Shown in pieces: positions 1-8,321 of a stretch of 50,757 bases of DNA; the first letter of the stretch is position 1, and each line of letters starts with the position of its first letter. The notes under the pieces were generated by a model. It did not search any database. It had not been told where the DNA came from and saw only the letters and a program-made list of their open reading frames with translations. The position numbers and the translations under genes were made by a program. Source of the stretch: an uncultured archaeon (GTDB lineage Archaea; Thermoproteota; Bathyarchaeia; 40CM-2-53-6; CALIRQ01). The stretch is taken from NCBI GenBank assembly GCA_938042195.1, contig CALIRQ010000002.1, positions 1 to 50,757 of the forward strand. Reading direction: 5' to 3'.

Positions 1-1643
1 CCGGCCTCCCCCGGCCCCGCAAGCCTTTTGGCATCCTCCCTGATGAGCTCGACCCCTACGTTCCCACGTCCGGGAAGCCATTGGATTACGGGGATCCCGG
101 CCCCGCCAGGAGGGGCGGGGGGCCCGCCCTCATATTCGGCCTCGGCCCCTCCGTCTTGGATGCGCGAGATCCTCGCGTTCATCAGGCCCATTAGCCTCAC
201 GAGCGCGCCAGCCCCTAAGCGGCGTAGATCGGATCCAGGGATGAGCAATTCGGCGGCGCCGCCCTTGGGCTCCACCCTTATGGATCTATGGCCCCGGTCC
301 GGGAACTCCGGATGGAGCGGCAGCCTCGCCTCGATCGGCCCGGGCATACGCCGAACCCTCAGGGGGACGGGGTCGGGGATGAAGAAGTACCTATTGGCGA
401 TAGGGTCTATCAGCTTCCTGTTCTGGGCGTACAGGTTATCCCAGCTTATCGTGGCATCGACGGGCTTCGGCCCGACCTCGATCGCGAGCCTCCTAAGGGA
501 CTCGGGCAATATCCCGCGCCTCCTAAGGGCCGCCAAGGTCGGCAACCTGGGATCCCCAAATCCCTCCACGAGTCCCGCCTCCACGGCCTTCAATATCCTC
601 GATTTGCTAAGCTCCGCCCCGGCGACCTTCAGCCTTCCGTAATGGATCGCCTCCGGATACTCCCAGCCTAAATGGGCGTACATGTATTTTTGCCTGACCA
701 TGTTCGTGTAATGCTCCTTCCCCCTTATGATGTGCGTAACGCCCATCAGGTGATCGTCTACGCCGCAGGCGAAGTTGTAGAGGGGCCAGACCCTATACGT
801 GCTCCCGACCCTGGGATGGGGATACTTCTCAGGATCTATTATCCTCAAGGCCGGCCAATCCCTCACGGCCGGGTTCGGATGCGCGAGGTCTGTCTTGACC
901 CTGAGGATCGCGTCGCCCTCCCCGTATTCGCCCGAGAGCATGCCCCCCCATCGATCCAGATGGGCCCCCGACCCCAGATCCCTGCAGGGGCAAGCCCTCC
1001 CGGATAATGCAAGCGATCTGAAGGTTTCCCTATCGCATGTGCAAACGTATGCCCCCCCGCGCTCGATGAGCTCCTCCGCCAAGCCATAATAGATCCGGAG
1101 CCTATCGCTTTGGATATATTCCTCATCCCATTCGCATCCGAGCCAGCGCAGGTCGGATCGTATGGCCTCGTAAAATTCCAGCGAGGACCTCTTCAGCCTC
1201 GGATCCGTATCCTCGAACCTCAGGATGAACTTCCCGCCGTAGAGCTTGGCGTATTCGTGGCTCAGGACCGCGGCCCTAACCGAGCCCAAATGGAGGACGC
1301 AATCCGGGTTTGGGGAGAACCTGGTGATTATCCGGGGATACTTATCGGCGTTGGGCAGGGGAGGCAGGGCCCTCGCCTCCTCCTTGGGCCTTCGCGCCGC
1401 CTCGACCGCCCCCGATGGGCCCAGCTCCCGCATCTGCTCCTCGAGCCCCATTTTATTGACCTCCTCCACGACCCCCTCGACGAGCTCGGCGATCTCCTTC
1501 GCCCTGGGCCTCAGCTCGCCCCTCTCGGCCAAGAGCTTGCCCAAGGTCGCCTTCGCATCGGCCCTCCCACCGTGCTTAACGGCGTTCTGGAGGGCCAGCT
1601 TCCTCGCGAGCTCCCGTATTCCCTCCAAGCCCTCGCGGCCCAT
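1..1643 (-). CDS. gltX: Glutamyl-tRNA synthetase, archaeal type (3' end cut by window edge)
   Basis: This class I synthetase charges tRNA with glutamate in the cytoplasm. About 547 codons are present, read on the minus strand from an ATG at 1643; the C-terminus runs off the window. An N-terminal helical extension of about 100 residues, typical of archaeal GluRS, precedes the catalytic fold. The HIGH-type signature reads SPNPDCVLHLGS and the KMSKS-type signature reads ELSKS, which belongs to the GlnRS-like archaeal GluRS subgroup. The start lies directly after the stop of the G1P dehydrogenase gene, so it is probably co-transcribed with the lipid genes. Archaeal GluRS is usually non-discriminating and also makes Glu-tRNA(Gln); that is family knowledge, not visible here. 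Confidence 0.93.
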   Translation of the reverse strand, partial: MGREGLEGIRELARKLALQNAVKHGGRADAKATLGKLLAERGELRPRAKEIAELVEGVVEEVNKMGLEEQMRELGPSGAVEAARRPKEEARALPPLPNADKYPRIITRFSPNPDCVLHLGSVRAAVLSHEYAKLYGGKFILRFEDTDPRLKRSSLEFYEAIRSDLRWLGCEWDEEYIQSDRLRIYYGLAEELIERGGAYVCTCDRETFRSLALSGRACPCRDLGSGAHLDRWGGMLSGEYGEGDAILRVKTDLAHPNPAVRDWPALRIIDPEKYPHPRVGSTYRVWPLYNFACGVDDHLMGVTHIIRGKEHYTNMVRQKYMYAHLGWEYPEAIHYGRLKVAGAELSKSRILKAVEAGLVEGFGDPRLPTLAALRRRGILPESLRRLAIEVGPKPVDATISWDNLYAQNRKLIDPIANRYFFIPDPVPLRVRRMPGPIEARLPLHPEFPDRGHRSIRVEPKGGAAELLIPGSDLRRLGAGALVRLMGLMNARISRIQDGGAEAEYEGGPPAPPGGAGIPVIQWLPGRGNVGVELIREDAKRLAGPGEA

Positions 1644-2708
1644 CTATATCACGCCCGTCTCCTCGGCCAGCCTCCTCGCCTCATCCCTGCTCAAGCCCCT
1701 TTCGCCCAATATCGTGAACCTCTCCGGCCTTATCGCATGGGCCATCGAAAGCGCCTCGATTATCTCCTCATCCCCAACGCCCAATTGGCTCGCCGTGGTG
1801 GGGCAGCCTATCGTCTCCAGGACACGTTTGATGCGCCGCCAATTCAAGCCGTGGAGCTTCGCCATCATTATGGTCCCTAGGCCGCAGCGCTCTCCGTGGA
1901 GGCCGGGGTCCTTCGCTATAAGCTCCAGCGCGTGGGCGAACAAATGCTCGGATCCGCTACAGGGCCTCGTGTTGCCCGCTATGCTCATCGCGACGCCGCA
2001 GCTTATGAGCGCCTCGACGACGGTCCTCACGGCATCGGGATCCCTTCTGGCTATGGAGCGGGCCCTCTCCATAACTAGCTTCGAGCTCATCAGAGCGAGA
2101 TTGGCCGCATATTCGCCGTAATACTCCCCCCTCACCTCATGGGCCAGCCTCCAATCCCTCACCGCCGTGTATTTGGCTATGGAGTCACCGCAACCGCTCG
2201 CGAGGAGCCTGAAGGGGGATTTGCCGATGACCTCCGTATCGGCCACTATCCCTATCGGCGCTTGGGCCCTTATGGAATAGGGCCTCTCCGATCCCTTTAT
2301 CGACGCGTAGGGGCTGGCTATCCCATCGTGAGAGGCGGCCGTGGGAACGCTGATGAGGTGGGCCCCGCAACCGGCCGAGGAAAGCTTCGCGACGTCTATG
2401 CTCTTCCCCCCGCCGACGCCCAAGACCAGCCGGATCCCCTCCCGGCCTATTAGGGCCTTTATCCTTTCCACCTCCGATGCCTCCGCCGATTCCACTATCG
2501 CGTGGCGGATGGAGTAACCCCTCTCGCCCAAGAGATCGGATATCGAGCTCCCAACCAAGCCGTATGTCTTTGGGCCGGATACTATGAGGACCTCCCTCCC
2601 CAGGCCCAGCCTATCGCACATGGGGGCGATCTCGCGCATCGAGCCATCGCCAACCACGACCTCCCTGGGCAATTGCATATAATGGGGTGCTCTGCGCTCG
2701 GAGCTCAT
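1644..2708 (-). CDS. egsA: sn-Glycerol-1-phosphate dehydrogenase
   Basis: The enzyme reduces dihydroxyacetone phosphate to sn-glycerol-1-phosphate, which sets the stereochemistry of archaeal membrane lipids. The 354-residue protein has the NAD(P)-binding loop GVGGGKSIDVAKL (about residues 97-109), the family hallmark SVPTAASHDGIASP (120-133), and likely zinc ligands Asp175, His255 and His271. The chosen ATG at 2708 overlaps the upstream stop as ATGA; an in-frame ATG at 2678 (MQLPREV) also fits the family N-terminus. A longer reading frame upstream runs through the preceding gene and is not used. It lies in a minus-strand run with DUF2070, GGGP synthase and geranylgeranyl reductase, so this is a lipid operon. 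Confidence 0.95.
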   Translation of the reverse strand: MSSERRAPHYMQLPREVVVGDGSMREIAPMCDRLGLGREVLIVSGPKTYGLVGSSISDLLGERGYSIRHAIVESAEASEVERIKALIGREGIRLVLGVGGGKSIDVAKLSSAGCGAHLISVPTAASHDGIASPYASIKGSERPYSIRAQAPIGIVADTEVIGKSPFRLLASGCGDSIAKYTAVRDWRLAHEVRGEYYGEYAANLALMSSKLVMERARSIARRDPDAVRTVVEALISCGVAMSIAGNTRPCSGSEHLFAHALELIAKDPGLHGERCGLGTIMMAKLHGLNWRRIKRVLETIGCPTTASQLGVGDEEIIEALSMAHAIRPERFTILGERGLSRDEARRLAEETGVI

Positions 2709-4456
2709 AGGATCGCCCATAGGCCCACCAGGATCAGGAATGCTGCGAATAGCGCCGCGGAATAAGCGACCGCCCTCGAGAACCCCCCTACGGACCTCAC
2801 CAGGGATTCCAACGCGGATTGGCCCAAGGTCTTGACCTCGACCTTCCTCCGCTCGCATGCCACCTCCGCCTCCTCCAGCTTGGATTGGGCTTGGAGGGCC
2901 GCCTCCCTCGCGGCCCCTATTATCCCATCCCAACCGACGTCCCCAACGACCGGGTACCCGAGCCTGGAGGGGGCCAAGCCGTTGACGATATGGGTATCCG
3001 TGGTCATCACCTCGCCGGAGGATATGCCGACCTCGGAGAGGGCCCTCAAGATCTCCTCCCTTAAGCCCCGCTTCATGTTGTTCCCGTCAATTATAACATA
3101 AGCGAACCTCTCGGAGAGGATCTCAAAGGCGAAGACCACCACCCCGCCGGGCCCCATGCCATCTCTCGGGCCCATCCCGATCGGCCGCGATTCCGCGGCC
3201 CCGAATTTGAATCGATAGCGCCCCTCGCGGATCGCCATCGATACCGCGGCCAATGCGCAATCCCCCAAGGGCCCATGATCCTCCGCCCCGATCGTTCCCG
3301 AGTCATTCATGCAATTGTGGGAGTCTATCAAGGCCGGCTTTAAACCGATCGATTCTATAGCATCGAGGGCCCTCGACACGGCGCTTGGGGGTATATCCTC
3401 CATCTCCTTGGGGGCCGTCGTAATGGCCATTAATAAGCAATCGCCAAGGACTTGGCATTTGCACCGGGCATCTCCCCGAGCGACCTCGATCTGGGGCGAT
3501 GAGATCTCATGGAATCTTTCGAAGTTCAGGGATTCCAAGACGCTCTCGATCAACATCCTGCTTTGGAGGGATGAGGACAAATTCAGGTCATGGCCGGAGA
3601 TGCCATGGGGAACGCAGACCACGGCCCCAGTGAGGCCCTTGAGGATTCTCTGGATTGTGAAGGGGAGGGCGCTGCTCCCGACGTTCAGGAAAGGGCCCGG
3701 ATGGAAATTCGAGATCACCATGATCCCGAGGAGCTCCCCCCCTCCCCTCCTCCGAAAGGCGATCGTCGATGTCGATATCTCGGAGCGCTCCCCGAGGCCC
3801 TCCATGAAGGCCTCCAGGGGCGCGCGATCCAAGTTAAGCCAGTTGGATAGGAGGGCCCTGAAGGCCAGGATGGGGGAGGACCCCAGCTCGGCCCTCCCGG
3901 CCCTCTCGATGTAAACCAAGATGAGCGAGGAATAGGCGATCGAGAGCGCCGCCCCGATCATGAGGGATGTCAGGAACTTATCGAACGGCAAGCCGAAGAG
4001 CGATGCGGCGAGGAGGCCCGAGATCGCTGGCTGACCGATCGCAGCCGAGGTTTTGGCAGCCAAGCTCTTGGAAGAGATGGCGAATAGGGAAAGTGTTCGA
4101 ATGAATATCGCGAACATCGTCGCCAATAGGAACGAGGCCACCGGGGGCCCGCTCGATATCAAGCGCTCCAAGGTCATCCCAATATCCCATGCGATTATGG
4201 AAACCAGCGATAGGGCCATGCGCCTCCTCCTATGAAAGAGCTCATCCCCCCTTAGGAGCTCGCCCTCCACGGCGATCGATGAAAGGATCGAGGGGAGGAG
4301 GAGCGCTACTGCGCCGAATGCCGCGGGGGGCATGAAGTACCTCGCTTCCCCTTGTCCTTCCGCCATAGGGCACCAAAGGAACCCCCCGTAAAGGGAGGCG
4401 AGCGCGATGTATATCGCCATCCTCCGGCCGGATGGAAAGGTCAGTCCCCTAGCCAA
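2705..4456 (-). CDS. DUF2070 family archaeal membrane protein
   Basis: This is a 583-residue integral membrane protein of the archaeal DUF2070 family; its function is unknown. The N-terminal third holds about six hydrophobic segments. A soluble domain follows, with conserved-looking motifs FHPGPFLNVGSS, DSHN and GDVGWDGII, and a single hydrophobic segment ends the protein (AVAYSAALFAAFLILVGLWAIL region). The His- and Asp-containing motifs could bind metal, but that is a guess. The only usual start in a sensible place is TTG at 4456. The frame stays open upstream and reads plausibly (a TKYY stretch just before), so a slightly longer N-terminus cannot be excluded. The position between G1P dehydrogenase and GGGP synthase suggests a link to lipid synthesis. 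Confidence 0.8.
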   Translation of the reverse strand: MARGLTFPSGRRMAIYIALASLYGGFLWCPMAEGQGEARYFMPPAAFGAVALLLPSILSSIAVEGELLRGDELFHRRRRMALSLVSIIAWDIGMTLERLISSGPPVASFLLATMFAIFIRTLSLFAISSKSLAAKTSAAIGQPAISGLLAASLFGLPFDKFLTSLMIGAALSIAYSSLILVYIERAGRAELGSSPILAFRALLSNWLNLDRAPLEAFMEGLGERSEISTSTIAFRRRGGGELLGIMVISNFHPGPFLNVGSSALPFTIQRILKGLTGAVVCVPHGISGHDLNLSSSLQSRMLIESVLESLNFERFHEISSPQIEVARGDARCKCQVLGDCLLMAITTAPKEMEDIPPSAVSRALDAIESIGLKPALIDSHNCMNDSGTIGAEDHGPLGDCALAAVSMAIREGRYRFKFGAAESRPIGMGPRDGMGPGGVVVFAFEILSERFAYVIIDGNNMKRGLREEILRALSEVGISSGEVMTTDTHIVNGLAPSRLGYPVVGDVGWDGIIGAAREAALQAQSKLEEAEVACERRKVEVKTLGQSALESLVRSVGGFSRAVAYSAALFAAFLILVGLWAIL

Positions 4457-4502
4457 GTTGTAGTATTTGGTAGCCCCCTTTATCTCGGCGTATATCGAGT
4501 CC

Positions 4503-5291
4503 CTACCCGCCTTTGAGCCCCCTATCTCTCCTCACTGCTCCTATTATCTTCACTACCATCCCCATATCGCTTCCTTCGATGGCCGTCCCCGTCACGATCG
4601 CATCCGCGCCCGCCCCGACGGCCCTCTGGGCGAGCTCCGGGGTGGATATGCCCCCGCCCACTATCACCGGTATATCGACCGCCTCCTTAACCCTCCTTAT
4701 GACCTCGGGCTTCACGGGCTCCCTCGATCCAGATCCCGCCTCGAGGTATACGAACCTCATCCCCATGTATTGGGCCGCGAGCGCGTACATGGCGGCGATA
4801 TCCGGCTTATCCTGCGGTATCGGGTTGGCCTGCCCTATGAAGCTCACGGAAGTTTGGGCCCCGCCGACTATTATATATCCCATCGGGATCGCCTCCAACC
4901 CGAACCTCTTGACGAGCGGGGCGGCCAGGGCTTGGGCTCCCACTATGTAATAGGGATTCGTGGAGTTCATTAGGGACATGAAGAAGATGGCGTCGGCCTC
5001 CCCAACCACCCCAGCCAACCCGTTTGGGAACAGTATGACCGGGAGGTCGGATTCGGCCCTTATGCGCTTGGCGAGGTCGCTTACCTGGCTGGGCATGGAT
5101 ACGGTCGATCCGCCGAGCATCACCGCCGCCGAGCCGGCCCGCTCCAAGGCCTTAACGATCGACGATGCCCGCTCCGGGTCAAATTCCTCCGGGTCGAGCA
5201 AGGCCAAGTGTATGGCCCCGTTATTAGCTATCCCATCGAGCAATCGGCGTTCAACCTTCCCAAGCGATGGGAGGGGCATGGAAACGATCAA
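4503..5291 (-). CDS. Geranylgeranylglyceryl phosphate synthase
   Basis: This TIM-barrel prenyltransferase joins geranylgeranyl diphosphate to sn-glycerol-1-phosphate, forming the first ether bond of archaeal lipids. The 262-residue product has the early motif LLDPEEFDPERA, the phosphate-binding motifs YLEAGSGS and VGGGIS, and a final GADAIVTGTAIE strand-loop, all characteristic of archaeal group II GGGPS. The TTG start at 5291 overlaps the upstream stop as TTGA; an ATG at 5279 is an alternative. It sits directly between the reductase that later saturates the isoprenoid chains and the DUF2070 gene, three genes from the enzyme that makes its G1P substrate. Confidence 0.95.
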   Translation of the reverse strand: MIVSMPLPSLGKVERRLLDGIANNGAIHLALLDPEEFDPERASSIVKALERAGSAAVMLGGSTVSMPSQVSDLAKRIRAESDLPVILFPNGLAGVVGEADAIFFMSLMNSTNPYYIVGAQALAAPLVKRFGLEAIPMGYIIVGGAQTSVSFIGQANPIPQDKPDIAAMYALAAQYMGMRFVYLEAGSGSREPVKPEVIRRVKEAVDIPVIVGGGISTPELAQRAVGAGADAIVTGTAIEGSDMGMVVKIIGAVRRDRGLKGG

Positions 5292-6472
5292 CCCCTTTGG
5301 AAGAGCAACCTATTCGCTATCTTGGCAGCGAATATGGGATGTTTGAGGAGGTATCTGGCAACCCTTTCCAAGTTCAATCCATTCGCGAGATCCAGTACAT
5401 CCTCCGCCTTAAGCATGCCGGCCAATTCGTTCAGGTCCTCATCGGAGAGGCTCTCCAGGACCCGGAGGGCCTTCAGGCTCTTGGATATCCGGTTTCCCCA
5501 TATCCTTCCGAACTCGGCCTCATATTCCGCCAGCCTCTCTGAGCTGATGTCCCCCTCCCTCACGGCCCTCGAGGCCACCCCGCCGGCGATCGAGCCCGCA
5601 ACTATGCTGGAGTGTATCCCCGCCCCGGTCAGCGGGATTACTTGGCCCGCGCTATCGCCGCATATCATTAGGCCATCCCGCACAACGCTCTTTAGCTGCC
5701 CGCTTATCGGGACCGGGGCCGCGCCCTCCTTTATCCTCCTCGACCCCGAGAACTTCTCGGGATAGGAGGCCAAGAATCTTTCGAGCAATTCCCTTGCAGG
5801 CCGCCCCCTGGAGCCCAAGCCCACATTTGCGACCCCCTTCCCCTTCGGGAATATCCAAGCGTAGCCCCCGGGGGCGACCTCCTTGCCCAAGAAGAACTCC
5901 AGCGTATCATCCTCAATCGAGCATGGCGAGAGGGTGTATTGGACGCATCCTATCACCCCATAACCGCTCCTATCGAAGAATTTCTTAGCGGTCATTGAGT
6001 TGGCGCCATCGCATCCGATGACCAAGGCGGCGGAGATTTCGTAAACCCCGCCATCGCCGCCGACCTTTATCCTCCAATCCCCCGCCTCCCCGGATATATC
6101 CAAGGCCGGGGACCCAAGCCTAATCTCCGCCCCCTCCTCCACGGCGGCTTCGGCCATCCTACTCAAGAAGGCATCTTTCCTTATTATGAACCCGGCGCCC
6201 ATATCCACATCCTTCCTGGAGAACTCTATGAACTTGCTTCGATCCGGCGCGTGGATCCTGACGCGCTCGATTTCATTCGCTATGAAATCGGGCGATCTCC
6301 CGATCCCAGCATCCGCTAGCGCGCCCTCGGAGATGGCCTCCCCGCAGACCCTCTTCCCGAGGCCCTCCTCCCTCTCCAAGACCAAGGTCCTGGCCCCTCC
6401 CGATGCTGCCCTTCTTGCGGCCGCGCAACCAGCCGGCCCCGCCCCTATTATCACCACATCGAACTTCTCCAT
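5288..6472 (-). CDS. Geranylgeranyl reductase family FAD-dependent oxidoreductase
   Basis: The 394-residue flavoprotein is a probable digeranylgeranylglycerophospholipid reductase, which saturates the isoprenoid side chains of ether lipids. It opens with an FAD-binding VVIIGAGPAGCAAARRA Rossmann motif, has the EGLGKRVCGEAI region typical of the GGR family, the GGYAWIFPKG signature near residue 205, and the second FAD motif CGDSAGQVIPLTGAGI near residue 280. Start is ATG at 6472, the first gene of the minus-strand lipid run. The intergenic region upstream carries an AT-rich TATA-like element shared with the divergent small gene. The substrate could be free geranylgeranyl diphosphate rather than phospholipid; sequence does not settle this. 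Confidence 0.9.
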   Translation of the reverse strand: MEKFDVVIIGAGPAGCAAARRAASGGARTLVLEREEGLGKRVCGEAISEGALADAGIGRSPDFIANEIERVRIHAPDRSKFIEFSRKDVDMGAGFIIRKDAFLSRMAEAAVEEGAEIRLGSPALDISGEAGDWRIKVGGDGGVYEISAALVIGCDGANSMTAKKFFDRSGYGVIGCVQYTLSPCSIEDDTLEFFLGKEVAPGGYAWIFPKGKGVANVGLGSRGRPARELLERFLASYPEKFSGSRRIKEGAAPVPISGQLKSVVRDGLMICGDSAGQVIPLTGAGIHSSIVAGSIAGGVASRAVREGDISSERLAEYEAEFGRIWGNRISKSLKALRVLESLSDEDLNELAGMLKAEDVLDLANGLNLERVARYLLKHPIFAAKIANRLLFQRG

Positions 6473-6540
6473 CCTCAGAGCATCCCCCAGAGGCGATGAT
6501 GAAGGAAATCGGATCGGAATTAAAAAATGTGGAGCCCAAA

Positions 6541-6552
6541 ACTTTTATAAGC
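6541..6552. promoter_or_regulatory. TATA element between lipid operon and small plus-strand gene
   Basis: The sequence ACTTTTATAAGC is a good archaeal TATA box about 57 bases before the TTG start at 6598, with GGAGGA at 6585-6590 as ribosome binding site. Its reverse complement (TTATAAAAGT) is also TATA-like, so it may also serve the geranylgeranyl reductase gene starting at 6472. A second AT-rich patch (TAAAAAATG, about 6530-6538) could be the minus-strand box instead. Confidence 0.5.
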
Positions 6553-6597
6553 GTTCCCAGATAGAGGGGCCGGCCTCCGGGATCGGAGGATGATCGA

Positions 6598-6915
6598 TTG
6601 AGCGAAGGAGAGAGGCGAAAGGCCGGCGGGAGGGGGAAGAGGAAGTTATCCAAATCGATGCTCGAGGGATTCCCGAGGGAGGTCGTGAGGGCCTTCGCCA
6701 AGTTGCCCAGGGTTTTCAAGAAGCCCGATATGGATAAGCAGCTCGGGGATAGGATCTCGAGGAGCATGAAGTGGAAGTACCTCAAGAAGATGGAGGGCAT
6801 GGGCATAATAAAGCATTCGACGAAGAAGTACTATCAAAAGCTATACGATAGGGTTTCCGATTGGATGGAGAAGGAGTTCATCCCCAAGCTTAGGAAGGCG
6901 GAGATGGAGGATTAG
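6598..6915 (+). CDS. Small basic protein of unknown function, possible winged helix
   Basis: A 105-residue, Lys/Arg-rich protein that I do not recognise. The first 20 residues are a basic tail. The rest alternates predicted helices with one short strand-like stretch (MGIIKHSTKKYYQKL) that could be the wing of a winged-helix fold, which would suggest nucleic-acid binding. The start is TTG at 6598: GGAGGA lies 7 bases upstream, a TATA box is about 57 bases upstream, and the nearby ATG at 6591 runs into a stop after three codons. It is divergent from the lipid operon and convergent with HMG-CoA reductase, so it sits between the two isoprenoid-lipid blocks and might regulate them; that is only a positional argument. 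Confidence 0.65.
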   Translation: MSEGERRKAGGRGKRKLSKSMLEGFPREVVRAFAKLPRVFKKPDMDKQLGDRISRSMKWKYLKKMEGMGIIKHSTKKYYQKLYDRVSDWMEKEFIPKLRKAEMED

Positions 6916-6925
6916 CAAGGTAGGG

Positions 6926-8200
6926 CTAGGCCGGCTGGCTTCCGAGCTCCCTCAGTAATTCCCTAGCCCTATCCAACCTGATTTTCCTCTCGGAGACCAT
7001 TCTCTCGGCTATCCTATCCGCCAGATCCCCAGTCGCGCCGGCCATGACCGCTATGTTCCTAGCGTGGAGGGCCATGTGACCCCTTTGTATGCCCTCCGCG
7101 GCCAATGCCCTCAAGGCGGCTAGGTTCTGGGCCAATCCGACCGCCGCCATGACTTCCGCGAGCTCCCTGGCCGATTTAACGCCGAGTATCTTGAGGGATA
7201 TCTTGGCTATCGGATGGGCATGCGTCGCCCCGCCGACTATGCCGGCGGCTATGGGGAGCTCTATCGAGCCCGATAGATCGCCCTCCGAGTCCTTCTCCCA
7301 TATCGTCAACGGGGAATACCGGCCCGACCTGGCGGCGTAGGCGTGCGCCCCGGCCTCCAAGGCCCTCGTATCGTTCCCGGTTGCGAGCGCAACGGCTATT
7401 ATGCCGTTCATTATACCCTTATTATGGGTGGCGCATCTATAGGGATCGGCCGCGGCGAACTCGTAAGCGCTCACTATGCCATCGACGACCTCTTCCCCCC
7501 CGACATCCTCCTTCGCGATCTTGACCCTCGCCCTCGCCAACCTCCTCGTGGCCAAGTTTGATATTATCCTCAAGTAGACCTTGCCGCCCGTTATCCGCTC
7601 TATTATGGGCGCGACGGCCTCCGCCATCGTGTTCACGACGTTGGCTCCCATCGCGTCCTTGCAATCCACGTATAGCTCCGTGATCAGCATTTTGCCAACG
7701 GGCGTGCTCAATACCTTGCAATCGACATCCCTCGCGCCGCCGCCGAGGGAGATCAACACCGGATCCTGCTCGTTCGCAAGCTTCAATATCTCCTCCTTTT
7801 GGGATAGGACGGATAGCTTGGCGAAATGCGGATCCTTGACCCCAACCGCCTGTATTTGGCCTATCATGATGGGCTCCGTGCTACAGGCCCAAAAGCCCCC
7901 GCTCGGCCTGGCCATCCTAGCGGCGTTGCTCGCAGCCGCGACTACCGATGGCTCCTCGATGGCCATTGGGATCAAGTAGTCCTTTCCATTGATTAGGAAG
8001 TTAACGGCTATCCCCAATGGGATCGGCATGAAACCTACGACGTTCTCGATCATCCTCTCGGCGCGCTCGAGACTCAATCCCCCCTCCCTCCTCAGCAAGC
8101 CCGCTTCCTCATCCGTCAACCCGGAGAACTCCTTAAGGAACCTGAGCCTCTCCTCTATGCTCAATTTATAGAAGCCGTGGCATTCGGACGACTTTGCCAA
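6926..8200 (-). CDS. mvaA: Hydroxymethylglutaryl-CoA reductase, class II type
   Basis: The enzyme makes mevalonate from HMG-CoA, the committed step of isoprenoid synthesis. The 424-residue protein aligns with class II (bacterial, degradative-type) enzymes: AIEEPSVVAAASNAARMAR holds the catalytic Glu (about E83), followed by the HNKGIMNGI Lys, the GNDTRALEAGAHAYAAR Asp loop, and a C-terminal HMALHARNIAVMAGA His. Class I archaeal enzymes lack this arrangement. The start is TTG at 8200 with GGAG just upstream; there is no better ATG. It has its own TATA box and precedes nothing else on its strand except the lipid genes further on. Given its neighbours it is probably biosynthetic here, even though the family name says degradative. 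Confidence 0.92.
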   Translation of the reverse strand: MAKSSECHGFYKLSIEERLRFLKEFSGLTDEEAGLLRREGGLSLERAERMIENVVGFMPIPLGIAVNFLINGKDYLIPMAIEEPSVVAAASNAARMARPSGGFWACSTEPIMIGQIQAVGVKDPHFAKLSVLSQKEEILKLANEQDPVLISLGGGARDVDCKVLSTPVGKMLITELYVDCKDAMGANVVNTMAEAVAPIIERITGGKVYLRIISNLATRRLARARVKIAKEDVGGEEVVDGIVSAYEFAAADPYRCATHNKGIMNGIIAVALATGNDTRALEAGAHAYAARSGRYSPLTIWEKDSEGDLSGSIELPIAAGIVGGATHAHPIAKISLKILGVKSARELAEVMAAVGLAQNLAALRALAAEGIQRGHMALHARNIAVMAGATGDLADRIAERMVSERKIRLDRARELLRELGSQPA

Positions 8201-8232
8201 GCTCCAATCCCCGGGACAAGATCCTGCGAAGC

Positions 8233-8247
8233 GGAATTTATATCATT
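8233..8247 (-). promoter_or_regulatory. TATA box of the HMG-CoA reductase gene
   Basis: On the minus strand this reads AATGATATAAATTCC, centred about 40 bases before the TTG start at 8200. It lies in the 121-base gap between the isomerase and reductase genes, so the reductase probably has its own short-leader transcript. Confidence 0.45.
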
Positions 8248-8321
8248 CGCCGCGCCCGATCGCCGATGCAATGCTGAGATTGGCGGGGCATCGGGGCCAT
8301 TAAGCGAGGCCCCAGCAATCG

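Noticed and set aside
1246-2121. 291-residue plus-strand open frame
   Set aside because: It is antisense to gltX and egsA, which have clear motifs; the frame is Ser/Leu/Pro-rich shadow sequence.
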